In this document: positions 51,132 through 58,938 of the stretch, one piece after another
Numbering within the stretch: position 1 is the first letter of the stretch
Layout of the letters: each line of letters starts with the position of its first letter
Assembly (NCBI GenBank): GCA_023228325.1
Contig: JALOBK010000001.1
Location: 496,001 to 560,000 of the forward strand
Origin: a bacterium
GTDB taxonomy: Bacteria; Auribacterota; UBA6266
Direction of reading: 5' to 3'
DNA: 64,000 nucleotides
Program-made: the position numbers and the translations under genes
Notes under the pieces: generated by a model
What the model was told of the DNA's origin: nothing
The model's database searches: none
What the model saw: the letters and a program-made list of their open reading frames with translations, nothing else

Positions 51132-51851
51132 TTACTTTTGTTCTTTCTCTTTACTTTGTTCTTTCTCTTTACTCTGTTCTTTCTCTTCCTCCGGTTCTTC
51201 TTCCTCTTTACCGCCTTTTCCGATAACTTCAGGTTCTGCGGCGGCGGCTCCTTCTTCAGAAACTTCTCCGGCGGCAGGTTCTTCAATCTCTTTCGGTATG
51301 GCAACGGAGAAAATCGCTTCTTCAGGATCAGTAAGTATCCTGACGCCCTTGGGAATCATCAGGTCAGATACATGTATTGATGAGCCAAGTTCCAGATTCG
51401 AAATATCAACATCGATCTTTTCGGGAATTTCCCCCGGCAAACATTCTATTTCAAGCTCGCGGAGAATATGTTCAAGTATTCCTCCCTGGTCTTTTACTCC
51501 CCTGGCTTCGCCTTTTTCAACAACCGGCACATGCGTCTTTATTTTTTCATCCATATAAACTTCTTTAAAGTCTATATGGATTATCTTATTGGACAGGGGA
51601 TCTATTTGCGCTTCTTTTATCAGGACTTTTCTTTTTTTCTTCTCCTGCTCGATTTTTAAATCTATAAGAAAATTTTCGCCGCTGTGTCCATGCGTAGCTT
51701 TATTGAACTGTTTTTCATCAACCGCAATGGGAACAGATTTATCGCCGTGCGAATATATCACAGCCGGTATTTTACCCGCTCTTCTAAAAGCCCTGGCGCT
51801 GCCTGTGCCGCTGACTTCTTTCAATTGTGCATCCAGATGAACTTCACTCAT
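51132..51851 (-). CDS. rplY: 50S ribosomal protein L25/general stress protein Ctc
   Basis: 239 residues, the long two-domain Ctc form binding 5S rRNA. N-terminal L25 domain (GTGSARAFRRAGKIPAVIYSHG, FLIDLKIEQ, DPLSNKIIHIDF) and TL5 C-terminal domain (VPVVEKGEARGVKDQGGILEHILRELEIECLPG, DLMIPKGVRIL). A tail of about 45 residues rich in Glu, Lys and Gln ends in repeated SKEKEQ units from the 18-base repeats at 51133-51186. SD and ATG at 51851 are clear (AGGAGG). Confidence 0.95.
   Translation of the reverse strand: MSEVHLDAQLKEVSGTGSARAFRRAGKIPAVIYSHGDKSVPIAVDEKQFNKATHGHSGENFLIDLKIEQEKKKRKVLIKEAQIDPLSNKIIHIDFKEVYMDEKIKTHVPVVEKGEARGVKDQGGILEHILRELEIECLPGEIPEKIDVDISNLELGSSIHVSDLMIPKGVRILTDPEEAIFSVAIPKEIEEPAAGEVSEEGAAAAEPEVIGKGGKEEEEPEEEKEQSKEKEQSKEKEQK
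51133..51186. repeat. 18-base tandem repeat in the 3' end of rplY
   Basis: Three adjacent copies of TTACTTTGTTCTTTCTCT-like units (plus-strand reading); the first has an extra T that comes from the stop region, copies 2 and 3 are 51151-51168 and 51169-51186 and differ at one base. They encode SKEKEQ on the minus strand. In-frame, so copy number may vary without a frameshift. Confidence 0.8.
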
Positions 51852-51880
51852 AATTTTATAATCCTCCTAATTAATTTTAA

Positions 51881-52819
51881 TCAAATAAACAAAGAACTGA
51901 CCGATTCGTTCTCATGAATTCTCTTTATGGCCTCCGCAAGCAATCCGGATACAGACATAACCTCTATTTTGGAACAGCCGGCCAATTTATCTCCCAGCGG
52001 AATTGTATCCGTTACAAGAAGTTTGCTTATCACGGAATCATTCAGCCTGTCCAGGGCCGGACCCGCCAAGACGGGATGGGAAACCGCGGCATAGACCTCT
52101 TTCACTCCCTGTTCTTTCACCATTTTTGCCGCATCACATAATGACCCCGCAGTACTTACGATATCATCCACTATTATCGCCGTCTTGCCTTTGACGGCTC
52201 CCATTATGTTATACACCTGCGTCTCTGTTCCGGTTATTCTCCTTTTATCTATCGCCGCAAGCGCCGCATTTAATCTTTTCGCCCAGGCATGAGCTGTTTT
52301 TATACCGCCCTCATCCGGAGAGACGATAACTATTTCTCCGTCTCCCAGATTCTTCTTTCTGAAATAATCTATAAATACGGGCGCCGCATACAGATGGTCA
52401 ACGGGTATATCAAAAAATCCCTGTATCTGGTCGGCGTGAAGATCCATCGTCAAAACCCTGTCAGCTCCCGATGCCGTAACAAGATTTGCCACCAGCTTGG
52501 CTGTTATAGGAACACGAGGCTGGTCTTTCCTGTCCTGCCTTGCGTAACCGTAATAGGGAATAACGGCCGTAATCCTGTCCGCCGAAGATCTTCTTACAGC
52601 ATCAATCATAACAAGAAGCTCCATCAGATAATCATTCACTCTGGGCGGACATATGGGTTGGACGATAAAAACATCCCTGCCCCTGACATTTTCAAGTATT
52701 TTGACCATTATCTCGCCTTCAGGGAATGTCTTAACATCACATCCGCACAATTTTGTTTTAAGATTTTTCGCGATTTTTTCCGACAATTCAGGATTGGCAT
52801 TTCCGGTTATTATTTTCAT
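51881..52819 (-). CDS. prs: Ribose-phosphate pyrophosphokinase
   Basis: Makes PRPP from ribose 5-phosphate and ATP, for nucleotides, histidine and tryptophan. 312 residues, matching the class I enzyme. Motifs: KIITGNANPELSEKIAKNL, PFGYARQDRKDQPR-like IPYYGYARQDRKDQPRVPI, DLHADQIQGFFDIPVDHLY, and the PRPP loop AIIVDDIVSTAGSLCDAA. The frame extends to 52885, but the ATG at 52819 (preceded by GGGTGATGG) gives the family start. First protein gene of the run to 37045. Confidence 0.96.
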   Translation of the reverse strand: MKIITGNANPELSEKIAKNLKTKLCGCDVKTFPEGEIMVKILENVRGRDVFIVQPICPPRVNDYLMELLVMIDAVRRSSADRITAVIPYYGYARQDRKDQPRVPITAKLVANLVTASGADRVLTMDLHADQIQGFFDIPVDHLYAAPVFIDYFRKKNLGDGEIVIVSPDEGGIKTAHAWAKRLNAALAAIDKRRITGTETQVYNIMGAVKGKTAIIVDDIVSTAGSLCDAAKMVKEQGVKEVYAAVSHPVLAGPALDRLNDSVISKLLVTDTIPLGDKLAGCSKIEVMSVSGLLAEAIKRIHENESVSSLFI

Positions 52820-53000
52820 AGAACCATCACCCCAGCTTTTGCAAAACTGTTTAAAGATTAACGATTTTTTCTTATTAACATTCATATTATGCTCTGAAAT
52901 ATATACACTCAGGTAAATATTCTGCTGAATTTTATATGAAAAACCCCTTTATCCGGGCATCCGCTGTAATTTAAGATGCTATTTTTACGAAGCCCAAATT

Positions 53001-53074
53001 TGGCTGCCCGGCCAGGACTCGAACCTAGACAGAGGGCTCCAAAAACCCTTGTGCTACCATTACACTACCGGGCA
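53001..53074 (-). tRNA. tRNA-Gln (TTG)
   Basis: Cloverleaf on the minus strand: acceptor TGCCCGG / CCGGGCA starting with U1 as usual for tRNA-Gln, anticodon loop TTTTGGA giving TTG, T-arm GGTTCGAGTCC. CCA encoded at 53001-53003. It begins 12 bases after a terminator T-run. Confidence 0.95.
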
Positions 53075-53085
53075 ATCAAAAGAAC

Positions 53086-53118
53086 AAAAAAATAGCTGCG
53101 GAACAAGACCCACAGCTA
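53086..53118 (-). terminator. Intrinsic terminator between spoVG and tRNA-Gln
   Basis: RNA stem of nine pairs (one U-G): 5' arm from 53110-53118, 3' arm from 53093-53101, eight-base loop, then seven T residues (53086-53092). It ends the hisG-to-spoVG unit, but it also lies downstream of the promoter at 53196-53224 and upstream of tRNA-Gln. Confidence 0.8.
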
Positions 53119-53189
53119 ATAAAGAAAAAAAATCAAACATTCTTTCTGAGTGTGGGTAAAATCCTCTTAAAATCAAAGGATACTCAAAA
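53086..53189 (-). ncRNA. Possible short transcript or attenuated leader before tRNA-Gln
   Basis: The interval between a perfect promoter (53196-53224) and an intrinsic terminator would give an RNA of about 104 bases with no convincing reading frame. ACCCACA (53151-53157 on the minus strand) is complementary to TGTGGGT in the terminator's 5' arm (53108-53114), so an alternative fold could open the terminator and let transcription reach tRNA-Gln and prs. A stable small RNA is the other reading. I do not recognise a known RNA family. Confidence 0.4.
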
Positions 53190-53195
53190 CACCGG

Positions 53196-53224
53196 ATTAT
53201 ATAAAAAACAAAAAATATTGTCAA
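53196..53224 (-). promoter_or_regulatory. Perfect consensus promoter upstream of tRNA-Gln
   Basis: Minus-strand TTGACA (53219-53224), exactly 17 bases, TATAAT (53196-53201). It begins 16 bases after the spoVG stop. Predicted start near 53189. It is the best-scoring promoter I found in the window. Confidence 0.85.
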
Positions 53225-53239
53225 CCATCAAAATGAAAA

Positions 53240-53659
53240 TCAGTACTCAGGGTTTCCCGCGACCTCTCCGGGCTGTCTTTCCCCTACATTCTGAAGGTCT
53301 TCCTTATACGCATCGATTACTCTGCCCTGTATATATTCCCTTGATTCAGGCGTTATAGGATGAGCAATATCACGATGCTCATTCTGGCGGACTTCTTCAT
53401 CGAATTTTTCTTCTCTCCTGGGAATTATTTTAGATCCGCAGTTAGCGCAGAATTTATCTTTTGAAGCATTCCTGTGTCTGCACCTGTCACAGGGATATGT
53501 GACTTTTCTGCTGGGCATAGCTACAAAAAGGCCTTTCTTCCCTTCAATCACCTTAAGATCCCTCACCACAAAAGCATTATCAAAGGTAATTGTTGCAAAA
53601 GCCTTAAGCTTCCCGTCTTCCGATCCCTTTAAAGTTATCCTGACCTCAGTAATCTCCAT
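53240..53659 (-). CDS. spoVG: SpoVG-family regulator with inserted zinc ribbon
   Basis: SpoVG proteins are small nucleic-acid-binding regulators, usually 85-100 residues. Here 139 residues: the family start (EITEVRITLKGSEDGKLKAF, DNAFVVRDLKVIEGKKGLFVAMPSRK) and the family end (HRDIAHPITPESREYIQ) are separated by about 40 extra residues holding Cys57, Cys60, Cys71 and Cys74 (CDRC and CANC), a zinc-ribbon pattern. The ATG at 53659 follows GGGGGGAT; a TTG at 53665 is unlikely. 29 bases after ispE, as in Bacillus where spoVG follows purR and ispE. No sporulation genes are seen. Confidence 0.92.
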   Translation of the reverse strand: MEITEVRITLKGSEDGKLKAFATITFDNAFVVRDLKVIEGKKGLFVAMPSRKVTYPCDRCRHRNASKDKFCANCGSKIIPRREEKFDEEVRQNEHRDIAHPITPESREYIQGRVIDAYKEDLQNVGERQPGEVAGNPEY

Positions 53660-53694
53660 AATCAATCCCCCCAGACAGATATTTTGAACATGTG

Positions 53695-54549
53695 TTAAAA
53701 AGAGTCAACAACAAATATGGAAATTTTGCCGCCGTAATGTTCAAGAATGGATATTTTAGCACGCTGAGCATCAGATGCTGTTCTATAGAGTCCAAAAACC
53801 GTCGGTCCGCTTCCGGACACCATTGCCTTCAAAGCGCTATTTTTATAAAGAACATCAATAATATCGGTTACAAAAGGTATTTTCTCTTCACAAACCCTCT
53901 GCAATCTATTAAACATATTTTTTGCCGAACTTTCTATGTCATTATTTTGCAGGCTGCGAAGTAATATGTTAATGTTTTTAACCTGGCCTGTCAAGAATGA
54001 TTTTAGGCTCGTATAACTATCGGCTGTAGACAATGTTACATTTGGATTTACCAGAAGAAAATGCATTTTAAAATTTATTTCAAAAGGATTTAATATATCT
54101 CCTATGCCATGACAAACAGCGCTCTTCGTGTCAATAAAAAAGGGGATATCCGCTCCAAGCTTTGAACTTATTTCTTTAAGTTTTTCATTGCTTAAACCCA
54201 AATTACATTCGGTATTCAAAAATTTTATTGAAGCGGCGCAGTCACTGGATCCTCCGCCGAGACCGGCTGCCACAGGTATGTTTTTTTTCAAAAAAACGCG
54301 GACGCCTCTGATTTTTCCGGGAAAAATAGATTTCAACAAAGAAACAGCCCTGTAAATGAGATTTCCGGTCCCTGAAAGTTCTTTAACATCGCACAGCACT
54401 TCTATCTCATCCTTCCCGGTCACGGATATTTCAAGCTCATCAAACAGCGTAACAGGAACCATCAGTGTTTCAATATCATGGTACCCATCGTTCCGTTTTG
54501 AAAGGACTTCCAGAAATAAATTTATTTTGGCGGGAGCTAAAACTTTCAA
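53695..54549 (-). CDS. ispE: 4-diphosphocytidyl-2-C-methyl-D-erythritol kinase
   Basis: GHMP kinase of the MEP isoprenoid pathway. 284 residues: VLAPAKINLFLEVLSKRNDGYHDIETLMVPV, the ATP loop IPVAAGLGGGSSDCAASIKFLN and AMVSGSGPTVFGLY at the C-terminus. Overlaps the TPR gene by four bases. Confidence 0.96.
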   Translation of the reverse strand: MKVLAPAKINLFLEVLSKRNDGYHDIETLMVPVTLFDELEISVTGKDEIEVLCDVKELSGTGNLIYRAVSLLKSIFPGKIRGVRVFLKKNIPVAAGLGGGSSDCAASIKFLNTECNLGLSNEKLKEISSKLGADIPFFIDTKSAVCHGIGDILNPFEINFKMHFLLVNPNVTLSTADSYTSLKSFLTGQVKNINILLRSLQNNDIESSAKNMFNRLQRVCEEKIPFVTDIIDVLYKNSALKAMVSGSGPTVFGLYRTASDAQRAKISILEHYGGKISIFVVDSF

Positions 54550-56057
54550 TCATTAACTTCTTCTAATTTATCTTTTAATTCGCTTCTGCCGGGATTAAGC
54601 TCCAAGGATTTCTTCCAGTGCTTTATCGCAAGTTCTTTCATCCCCCTTTTATAATAAACATCTCCCAGATGTTCTATAACAACCGGGTCATTATCAACAA
54701 GCTCCGCCGCTTTTTTCAAAAGCCGCGTCGCGTCCAGAAGCCGGCCCTGTTTATAGTACACCCAACCCAAACTGTCTATAAAAGCCCCGTTTTCAGGGTC
54801 TTTATCAATGGCTTTTTTTATTAAACGGACGGCTTCTTCGAGATTTTCACCCCGTTCCGCATACATATATCCCAGGTAATTCATCGCATTTGCGTTCTCA
54901 GGATCATTTTCAATTACATACTTAAATGTTTCAACCGCTTTTTGATATAAGCCCGCCTGTTCATATGCGGCTCCAAGGTGAAAATAAACCGAAGACCTGT
55001 CTCCCCCGAGTTCAATCGCCCTCAAATAAGCGTCTATGGACTGGTCTGTTTCCCCCATTTTAAAATATATAAGGCCAAGAAGCAGAAATAACTCCGGAAC
55101 TTCAAAGTTTTTTTCTCTTCCTTTCTGGACAATGCTCAAGGCATCCTGAAGTTTGTCTTCCTGCAGATAAATACTTCCGAGAGAAATATAATTTCTAAGA
55201 TTGCTGGGATCAAGATAAACCAGAACGCTGTAGTATTTTTCCGCGTCCTCCAGATTGTTTTTAAAATCCGATAATTCCGCAAGACGCCTGTAAATGTTAA
55301 CGTCACCCGGATTTATTAAAACAGCTTCTTTATAGATTTTAATAGCTTCTTCGTATTGTTCATTTATCTCATACGCGACAGCAAGCGCCAGTTTTGATTG
55401 AAGCCATTCGGGGTCCAGTTCGCATGATTTCAGCAGGTATTCGATGGCCTTATTTAATTTCTTCTCCTTGCTGTAAAGCAGCCCTATCTTAAAATACAGA
55501 GTGGGGTCTTCGGGAAAAAATTTTAACGCTTTCTTATGAATTTCTATCGCGTCCGCGATTCTTTTTTCCTGTATATACAGAGCTCCCAGTCCAATATAAG
55601 CAGCCAATTCCTCATGATTTTCTGAAATAGCTTTTTTATAAGTCCTTTCCGAATCCCCCACCTTTCCCTGCGCATAATAAATAGTTGCCAGCATTATATG
55701 TCCCAGATAGTACTCAGGAAATGCCTTGGAAGCTATTTCAAATGTTTTTTGGGCTTCGGGAAATTTTTTAAGACGGTACTGGGCGTTACCCAACCTCAAA
55801 AGCACATTAAAATTCGAAGGGTCTTTTTCAAAAGCTTTTTCGTATTCGTCCAGGGCTTTCTCCATGTCGCCAAGCGCTTCATATCTCATTCCCGCGAGAT
55901 AATGAGCTTTTGCCATGGTAGAATTAAGCTTAAGGACATTGATTTCTTCGTCGGGGAAGAAACTAACGATGTGCTTCGAGGCATAGGAAGGGTAAGCAGA
56001 CCCCAGCATTGCCATACACACGGCTAAGATTATAGTGCCTTTCTTCAAAAAAACCAC
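54546..56057 (-). CDS. Exported tetratricopeptide-repeat protein
   Basis: About 503 residues with an N-terminal signal peptide (hydrophobic core IILAVCMAMLGSA, cleavage near SYASK) and then about 12 consecutive TPR units (for example AHYLAGMRYEALGDMEKALDEYEKAFEKDPSN and NAMNYLGYMYAERGENLEEAVRLIKK, each 34 residues). It probably scaffolds a periplasmic or envelope complex; no catalytic domain is seen. The frame opens at a GTG (56057), too close to AAAGGA; the TTG at 56048, giving MKKG, is better spaced. Similar TPR proteins precede ispE in several genomes, but the partner is unknown. Confidence 0.85.
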   Translation of the reverse strand: MVFLKKGTIILAVCMAMLGSAYPSYASKHIVSFFPDEEINVLKLNSTMAKAHYLAGMRYEALGDMEKALDEYEKAFEKDPSNFNVLLRLGNAQYRLKKFPEAQKTFEIASKAFPEYYLGHIMLATIYYAQGKVGDSERTYKKAISENHEELAAYIGLGALYIQEKRIADAIEIHKKALKFFPEDPTLYFKIGLLYSKEKKLNKAIEYLLKSCELDPEWLQSKLALAVAYEINEQYEEAIKIYKEAVLINPGDVNIYRRLAELSDFKNNLEDAEKYYSVLVYLDPSNLRNYISLGSIYLQEDKLQDALSIVQKGREKNFEVPELFLLLGLIYFKMGETDQSIDAYLRAIELGGDRSSVYFHLGAAYEQAGLYQKAVETFKYVIENDPENANAMNYLGYMYAERGENLEEAVRLIKKAIDKDPENGAFIDSLGWVYYKQGRLLDATRLLKKAAELVDNDPVVIEHLGDVYYKRGMKELAIKHWKKSLELNPGRSELKDKLEEVND

Positions 56058-56062
56058 TTCCT

Positions 56063-56152
56063 TTATTTCTTCTTGTGGCGATTAGCCCGGCTTCTTTTTT
56101 TTCGTTTGTGTTTATTAATTTTAGATTTTCTGTGTTTTCTTCCACAGGGCAT
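56063..56152 (-). CDS. Very basic 29-residue protein, AURKAIP1/COX24 (mS38)-like
   Basis: ATG 56152 to TAA 56063, with AAGGAGG seven to eight bases upstream. 29 residues, of which about 20 are Lys, Arg or His. It starts MPCGRKHRKSKINKHKRKK and ends NRHKKK, the pattern of short proteins annotated as AURKAIP1/COX24-domain in Bacteroidetes and other phyla (related to mitochondrial ribosomal mS38). A role as a small ribosomal protein is likely but inferred. It fills the gap between hisG and the TPR gene and was too short for ordinary gene finding. Length, ribosome site and fit in the operon support it. Confidence 0.8.
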   Translation of the reverse strand: MPCGRKHRKSKINKHKRKKRSRANRHKKK

Positions 56153-56177
56153 TTTACTTCCTCCTTTTATAGACGTT

Positions 56178-57053
56178 TTAATCGATGACTTTGTTCAAAG
56201 GGTATTCAATTATACCGCGCGCGCCCGCTTTTTTCAGCGAAGGGATAAGATCCCTGATAATTTTTTCATCAACAACAACTTCCAGGGCACACCAACCCTT
56301 TTTATTAAGATGAGAAACCGTCGGGGAAGTGATTGAAGGCAGTGTTTTAATCACTTTATCTATGCTGCTTTCGGCTACATTCATCTTAACTCCCACTTTA
56401 CCCGCAGCCTTAAGCGCTCCCTCCAGAAGAAGGGCTATTTTCCCGATTTTCGCCCTTTTCCACCGGTCTTCCCATGATTTTTTATTAGCGATAAACCTTG
56501 TTGTAGATTCAAGCACCGTATCCACTATCCTCAGATTATTGGCTCTCAGGGAAGAACCTGTTTCCGTAAGTTCTATTATTGCGTCAACAAGTTCGGGAGC
56601 CTTAATTTCAGTAGCGCCCCATGAAAATTCAATTTCAGCGGATACACCGTTCTTTTTAAGATATTTCTTCGCCATATTCACCGCTTCCGTAGCGATCCTT
56701 TTGCCTTTAAGGTCCTTAACCGACTTTATCGCTGAATCGGCGGGAACAGCCAAAACCCATCTCACCGGCCTTAAACCCTGTTTCGCATAAATAAGGTCTG
56801 ATACTTCGACCACTTTCGCCCCGCATTCCTCTATCCAGTCTTTCCCGGTAATCCCCGCATCAATTACACCCTGCTCAACGTATCTGCCCATCTCCTGAGC
56901 CCTTATTAGAATCACAGACACTTCCGTGTCGTCTATTACAGGTTTATAAGACCTGCTTGAAACAGATATCAAATAGCCCGCTTTCCTCAGCATATCGAAA
57001 GTAGACTCCTGCAAACTTCCCTTAGGGAGCCCCAACTTTAATATTTTTCCCAT
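56178..57053 (-). CDS. hisG: ATP phosphoribosyltransferase, long form
   Basis: First step of histidine synthesis: joins ATP and PRPP. 291 residues: two periplasmic-binding-like domains (LKLGLPKGSLQESTFDML, QGVIDAGITGKDWIEE, IATEAVNMAKKYL, DAIIELTETGSSLRANNLRIVD) plus the C-terminal regulatory domain from about residue 215 (KMNVAESSIDKVIKTLPSITSPTVSHL). The long form is feedback-inhibited by histidine and does not need HisZ. ATG 57053 after AGGAGG. No other his genes are in the window; the neighbours are the basic protein and TPR genes. Confidence 0.95.
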   Translation of the reverse strand: MGKILKLGLPKGSLQESTFDMLRKAGYLISVSSRSYKPVIDDTEVSVILIRAQEMGRYVEQGVIDAGITGKDWIEECGAKVVEVSDLIYAKQGLRPVRWVLAVPADSAIKSVKDLKGKRIATEAVNMAKKYLKKNGVSAEIEFSWGATEIKAPELVDAIIELTETGSSLRANNLRIVDTVLESTTRFIANKKSWEDRWKRAKIGKIALLLEGALKAAGKVGVKMNVAESSIDKVIKTLPSITSPTVSHLNKKGWCALEVVVDEKIIRDLIPSLKKAGARGIIEYPLNKVID

Positions 57054-57102
57054 ATTCTACCTCCTGATTAACTAAACCCCTTAAAAACCCGACAGGCCAA
57101 GA

Positions 57103-57131
57103 ACAATACCAGAGAACCGGCCTAAAGGCAA
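57103..57131 (-). promoter_or_regulatory. Probable promoter of the hisG-to-spoVG unit
   Basis: Minus-strand TTGCCT (57126-57131), 17-base spacer, TATTGT (57103-57108) with a TG one base upstream (extended -10). Predicted start near 57096, about 43 bases before hisG. Confidence 0.45.
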
Positions 57132-57194
57132 TGATATTTTAGACAAATCCATATTTTAGATGAAAAAAATATTTTTATACAGCAAAAAAACTTA

Positions 57195-57211
57195 CTAATA
57201 TATAATATTAG
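57195..57211. promoter_or_regulatory. Palindrome over a -10-like element upstream of pfkA
   Basis: CTAATAT-ATA-ATATTAG is a perfect 7-bp palindrome (57195-57211) that contains TATAAT (57201-57206). The half-site word GCTAATA recurs at 57241-57247. It could be a promoter with an overlapping operator, or chance in A/T-rich DNA. No clear -35 is seen. Confidence 0.35.
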
Positions 57212-57272
57212 CAATATAGGGAAAGAGAAATAATCATCCAGCTAATAGGAGATTAACCGCACGGAGGAAAAC

Positions 57273-58265
57273 ATGATGACGGAAAACAAAGGTAAAATAA
57301 GAAAAATAGCAGTCCTGACAAGCGGCGGCGACAGTCCGGGAATGAACCCTGCCATCAGGGCCGTTGTCCGGACGGCAATGTATAATAAAATCGAAGTGCT
57401 GGGAATAAAAAACGGATATGACGGGCTTATAAATGACTGGACGGTTCCTCTGACAAGCAGAAGCGTGGGGGGCATAATAAACAGGGGCGGAACCATACTG
57501 TTTTCCGCCAGAAGCGAAAAGTTCAAAACACCCGAAGGGAGACAGCAGGCGTTCAAAACCCTGAAAAACCATAATGTCTCCGGACTGGTTGCCATAGGAG
57601 GAGACGGGACATACCGGGGCGCGCATGAATTCCATAAAGAAACGGGCTTCAGCGTAATAGGCGTTCCCGGGACAATCGATAATGATATCGCCGGCACCGA
57701 CTATACCATAGGTTTTTATACGGCAATAGATACGGCAATGCAGGCAATAGATAAAATCCGCGATACCGCAATATCCCACAACAGGCTTTTTCTTGTTGAG
57801 GTTATGGGAAGACACGCCGGTTTCATCGCAGTCGCAAGCGCTATTGCCGGAGGCGCGGAAGACGTGCTTATTCCTGAAACGAAAACCGACATTAAAGATT
57901 TATGCAAACGGCTGAACGAAGGCAGAAAAAGGGGGAAAATCAGTTCTATAATAGTGGTTGCCGAAGGCGATGAAGAAGGAAATGCGATGGAAATCGCAAA
58001 AAAAATAGAAAAAGACGAGGAATATGAAACCCGTGTATCGGTCATAGGTTATCAGCAGCGCGGCGGCAGCCCTTCCGCGCTCGACAGGATACTCGCCACA
58101 AGGCTCGGAAGCTCAGCAGTCGAAGAATTGCTTAAAGGCACACAATCGGCAATGGTGGGCATTCATCAGAATAAAGTTGTAACCCATCCTCTCGAAATGG
58201 CATGGAAAGAAAAGAAGCCGATAAATGAGGATATCATAAAACTTGTTGAAATAATGTCAAGCTGA
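57273..58265 (+). CDS. pfkA: 6-phosphofructokinase, ATP type
   Basis: Phosphorylates fructose 6-phosphate. 330 residues. IAVLTSGGDSPGMNPAIRAVVR, the ATP-site GGDGTYRGA, and VPGTIDNDIAGTDYTIGF with catalytic TxDxD. Gly in both discriminating places (GGDGT and PGTIDND; PPi enzymes have GGDD and PKTIDND) indicates ATP as donor. LVEVMGRHAGFIA and YQQRGGSPSALDRILATRLG follow. ATG 57273 and 57276 are both near GGAGG; the second is better spaced. The next gene is 11 bases downstream. Confidence 0.96.
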   Translation: MMTENKGKIRKIAVLTSGGDSPGMNPAIRAVVRTAMYNKIEVLGIKNGYDGLINDWTVPLTSRSVGGIINRGGTILFSARSEKFKTPEGRQQAFKTLKNHNVSGLVAIGGDGTYRGAHEFHKETGFSVIGVPGTIDNDIAGTDYTIGFYTAIDTAMQAIDKIRDTAISHNRLFLVEVMGRHAGFIAVASAIAGGAEDVLIPETKTDIKDLCKRLNEGRKRGKISSIIVVAEGDEEGNAMEIAKKIEKDEEYETRVSVIGYQQRGGSPSALDRILATRLGSSAVEELLKGTQSAMVGIHQNKVVTHPLEMAWKEKKPINEDIIKLVEIMSS

Positions 58266-58276
58266 GAAACCTTGCG

Positions 58277-58933
58277 ATGTCTAAGAGCAGATTTTATGAA
58301 CAACAGGTTTTCAAGCCCTCGGTAGCAGCCTTGTTAATAGCTAATATCGCTCCGGTTTACGGAGTCGTTTTCCTCGGCTGGACGGTTTTCCCTCTGATGC
58401 TTCTTTTCTGGCTTGAAAACATAATAATAGGGGTTTTCAATGTTTTCAGGCTTCTGGCCTGTTCTCCCGGCAATGTCAGACTGTGGTTCGCAAAGATATT
58501 TTTGATACCGTTCTTCTGTGTGCATTACGGGATGTTCACCGCAATACACGGAATATTTGTAATAGCGTTGTTCGGGCACAAACCATTCAGAAATTCTCCC
58601 CTCTCGGATTTGAACCAGATCATCCATATTATAAAATCGGAAGATCTGATATACGCTGTTCTCATCTTATTCTTAAGCCATGCTTTTTCGTTTTTGTGGA
58701 ATTTCATCGGACAAAAGGAATATGCAAAAACCACTCCCGAAGAACTTATGACCAGGCCTTACGGACGGGTTGTAATACTTCACTTCACTATTATACTGGG
58801 CGGATTTTTCGCTATGGCCTTCAGGTCAGCCACACCGGCACTGATACTGCTTATCGTAATAAAAATTATTTTCGATATCAAATCGCATGTAAGGGAACAT
58901 TTTCCGAAAACGCCCGCGAAAGCCCGTCTTTGA
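58277..58933 (+). CDS. DUF6498-like integral membrane protein
   Basis: 218 residues with five or six hydrophobic segments. The pattern PVYGVVFLGWTVFPLMLLFWLENIIIGVFNVFR, with the motif FWLENIIIG, followed by FFCVHYGMFTAIHGIFVIALFG, fits the DUF6498 family, whose function is not known. The conserved Trp-Leu-Glu and His-Tyr-Gly residues lie near membrane borders. It follows pfkA by 11 bases and ends five bases before the convergent kinase gene. Confidence 0.7.
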   Translation: MSKSRFYEQQVFKPSVAALLIANIAPVYGVVFLGWTVFPLMLLFWLENIIIGVFNVFRLLACSPGNVRLWFAKIFLIPFFCVHYGMFTAIHGIFVIALFGHKPFRNSPLSDLNQIIHIIKSEDLIYAVLILFLSHAFSFLWNFIGQKEYAKTTPEELMTRPYGRVVILHFTIILGGFFAMAFRSATPALILLIVIKIIFDIKSHVREHFPKTPAKARL

Positions 58934-58938
58934 CCTTA

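Noticed and set aside
52820..52885. Longer prs with 22 extra residues
   Set aside because: The family begins at MKIITGNANPE; the upstream frame is A/T-rich leader sequence.
53000..53150. Short Phe-rich frame starting within the tRNA-Gln leader
   Set aside because: The Phe codons come from T-runs of the terminator, the ribosome site is poor, and the frame runs into the tRNA.
57234..57815. 193-residue open frame on the minus strand
   Set aside because: Antisense to pfkA and its upstream region; no domain and no ribosome site.
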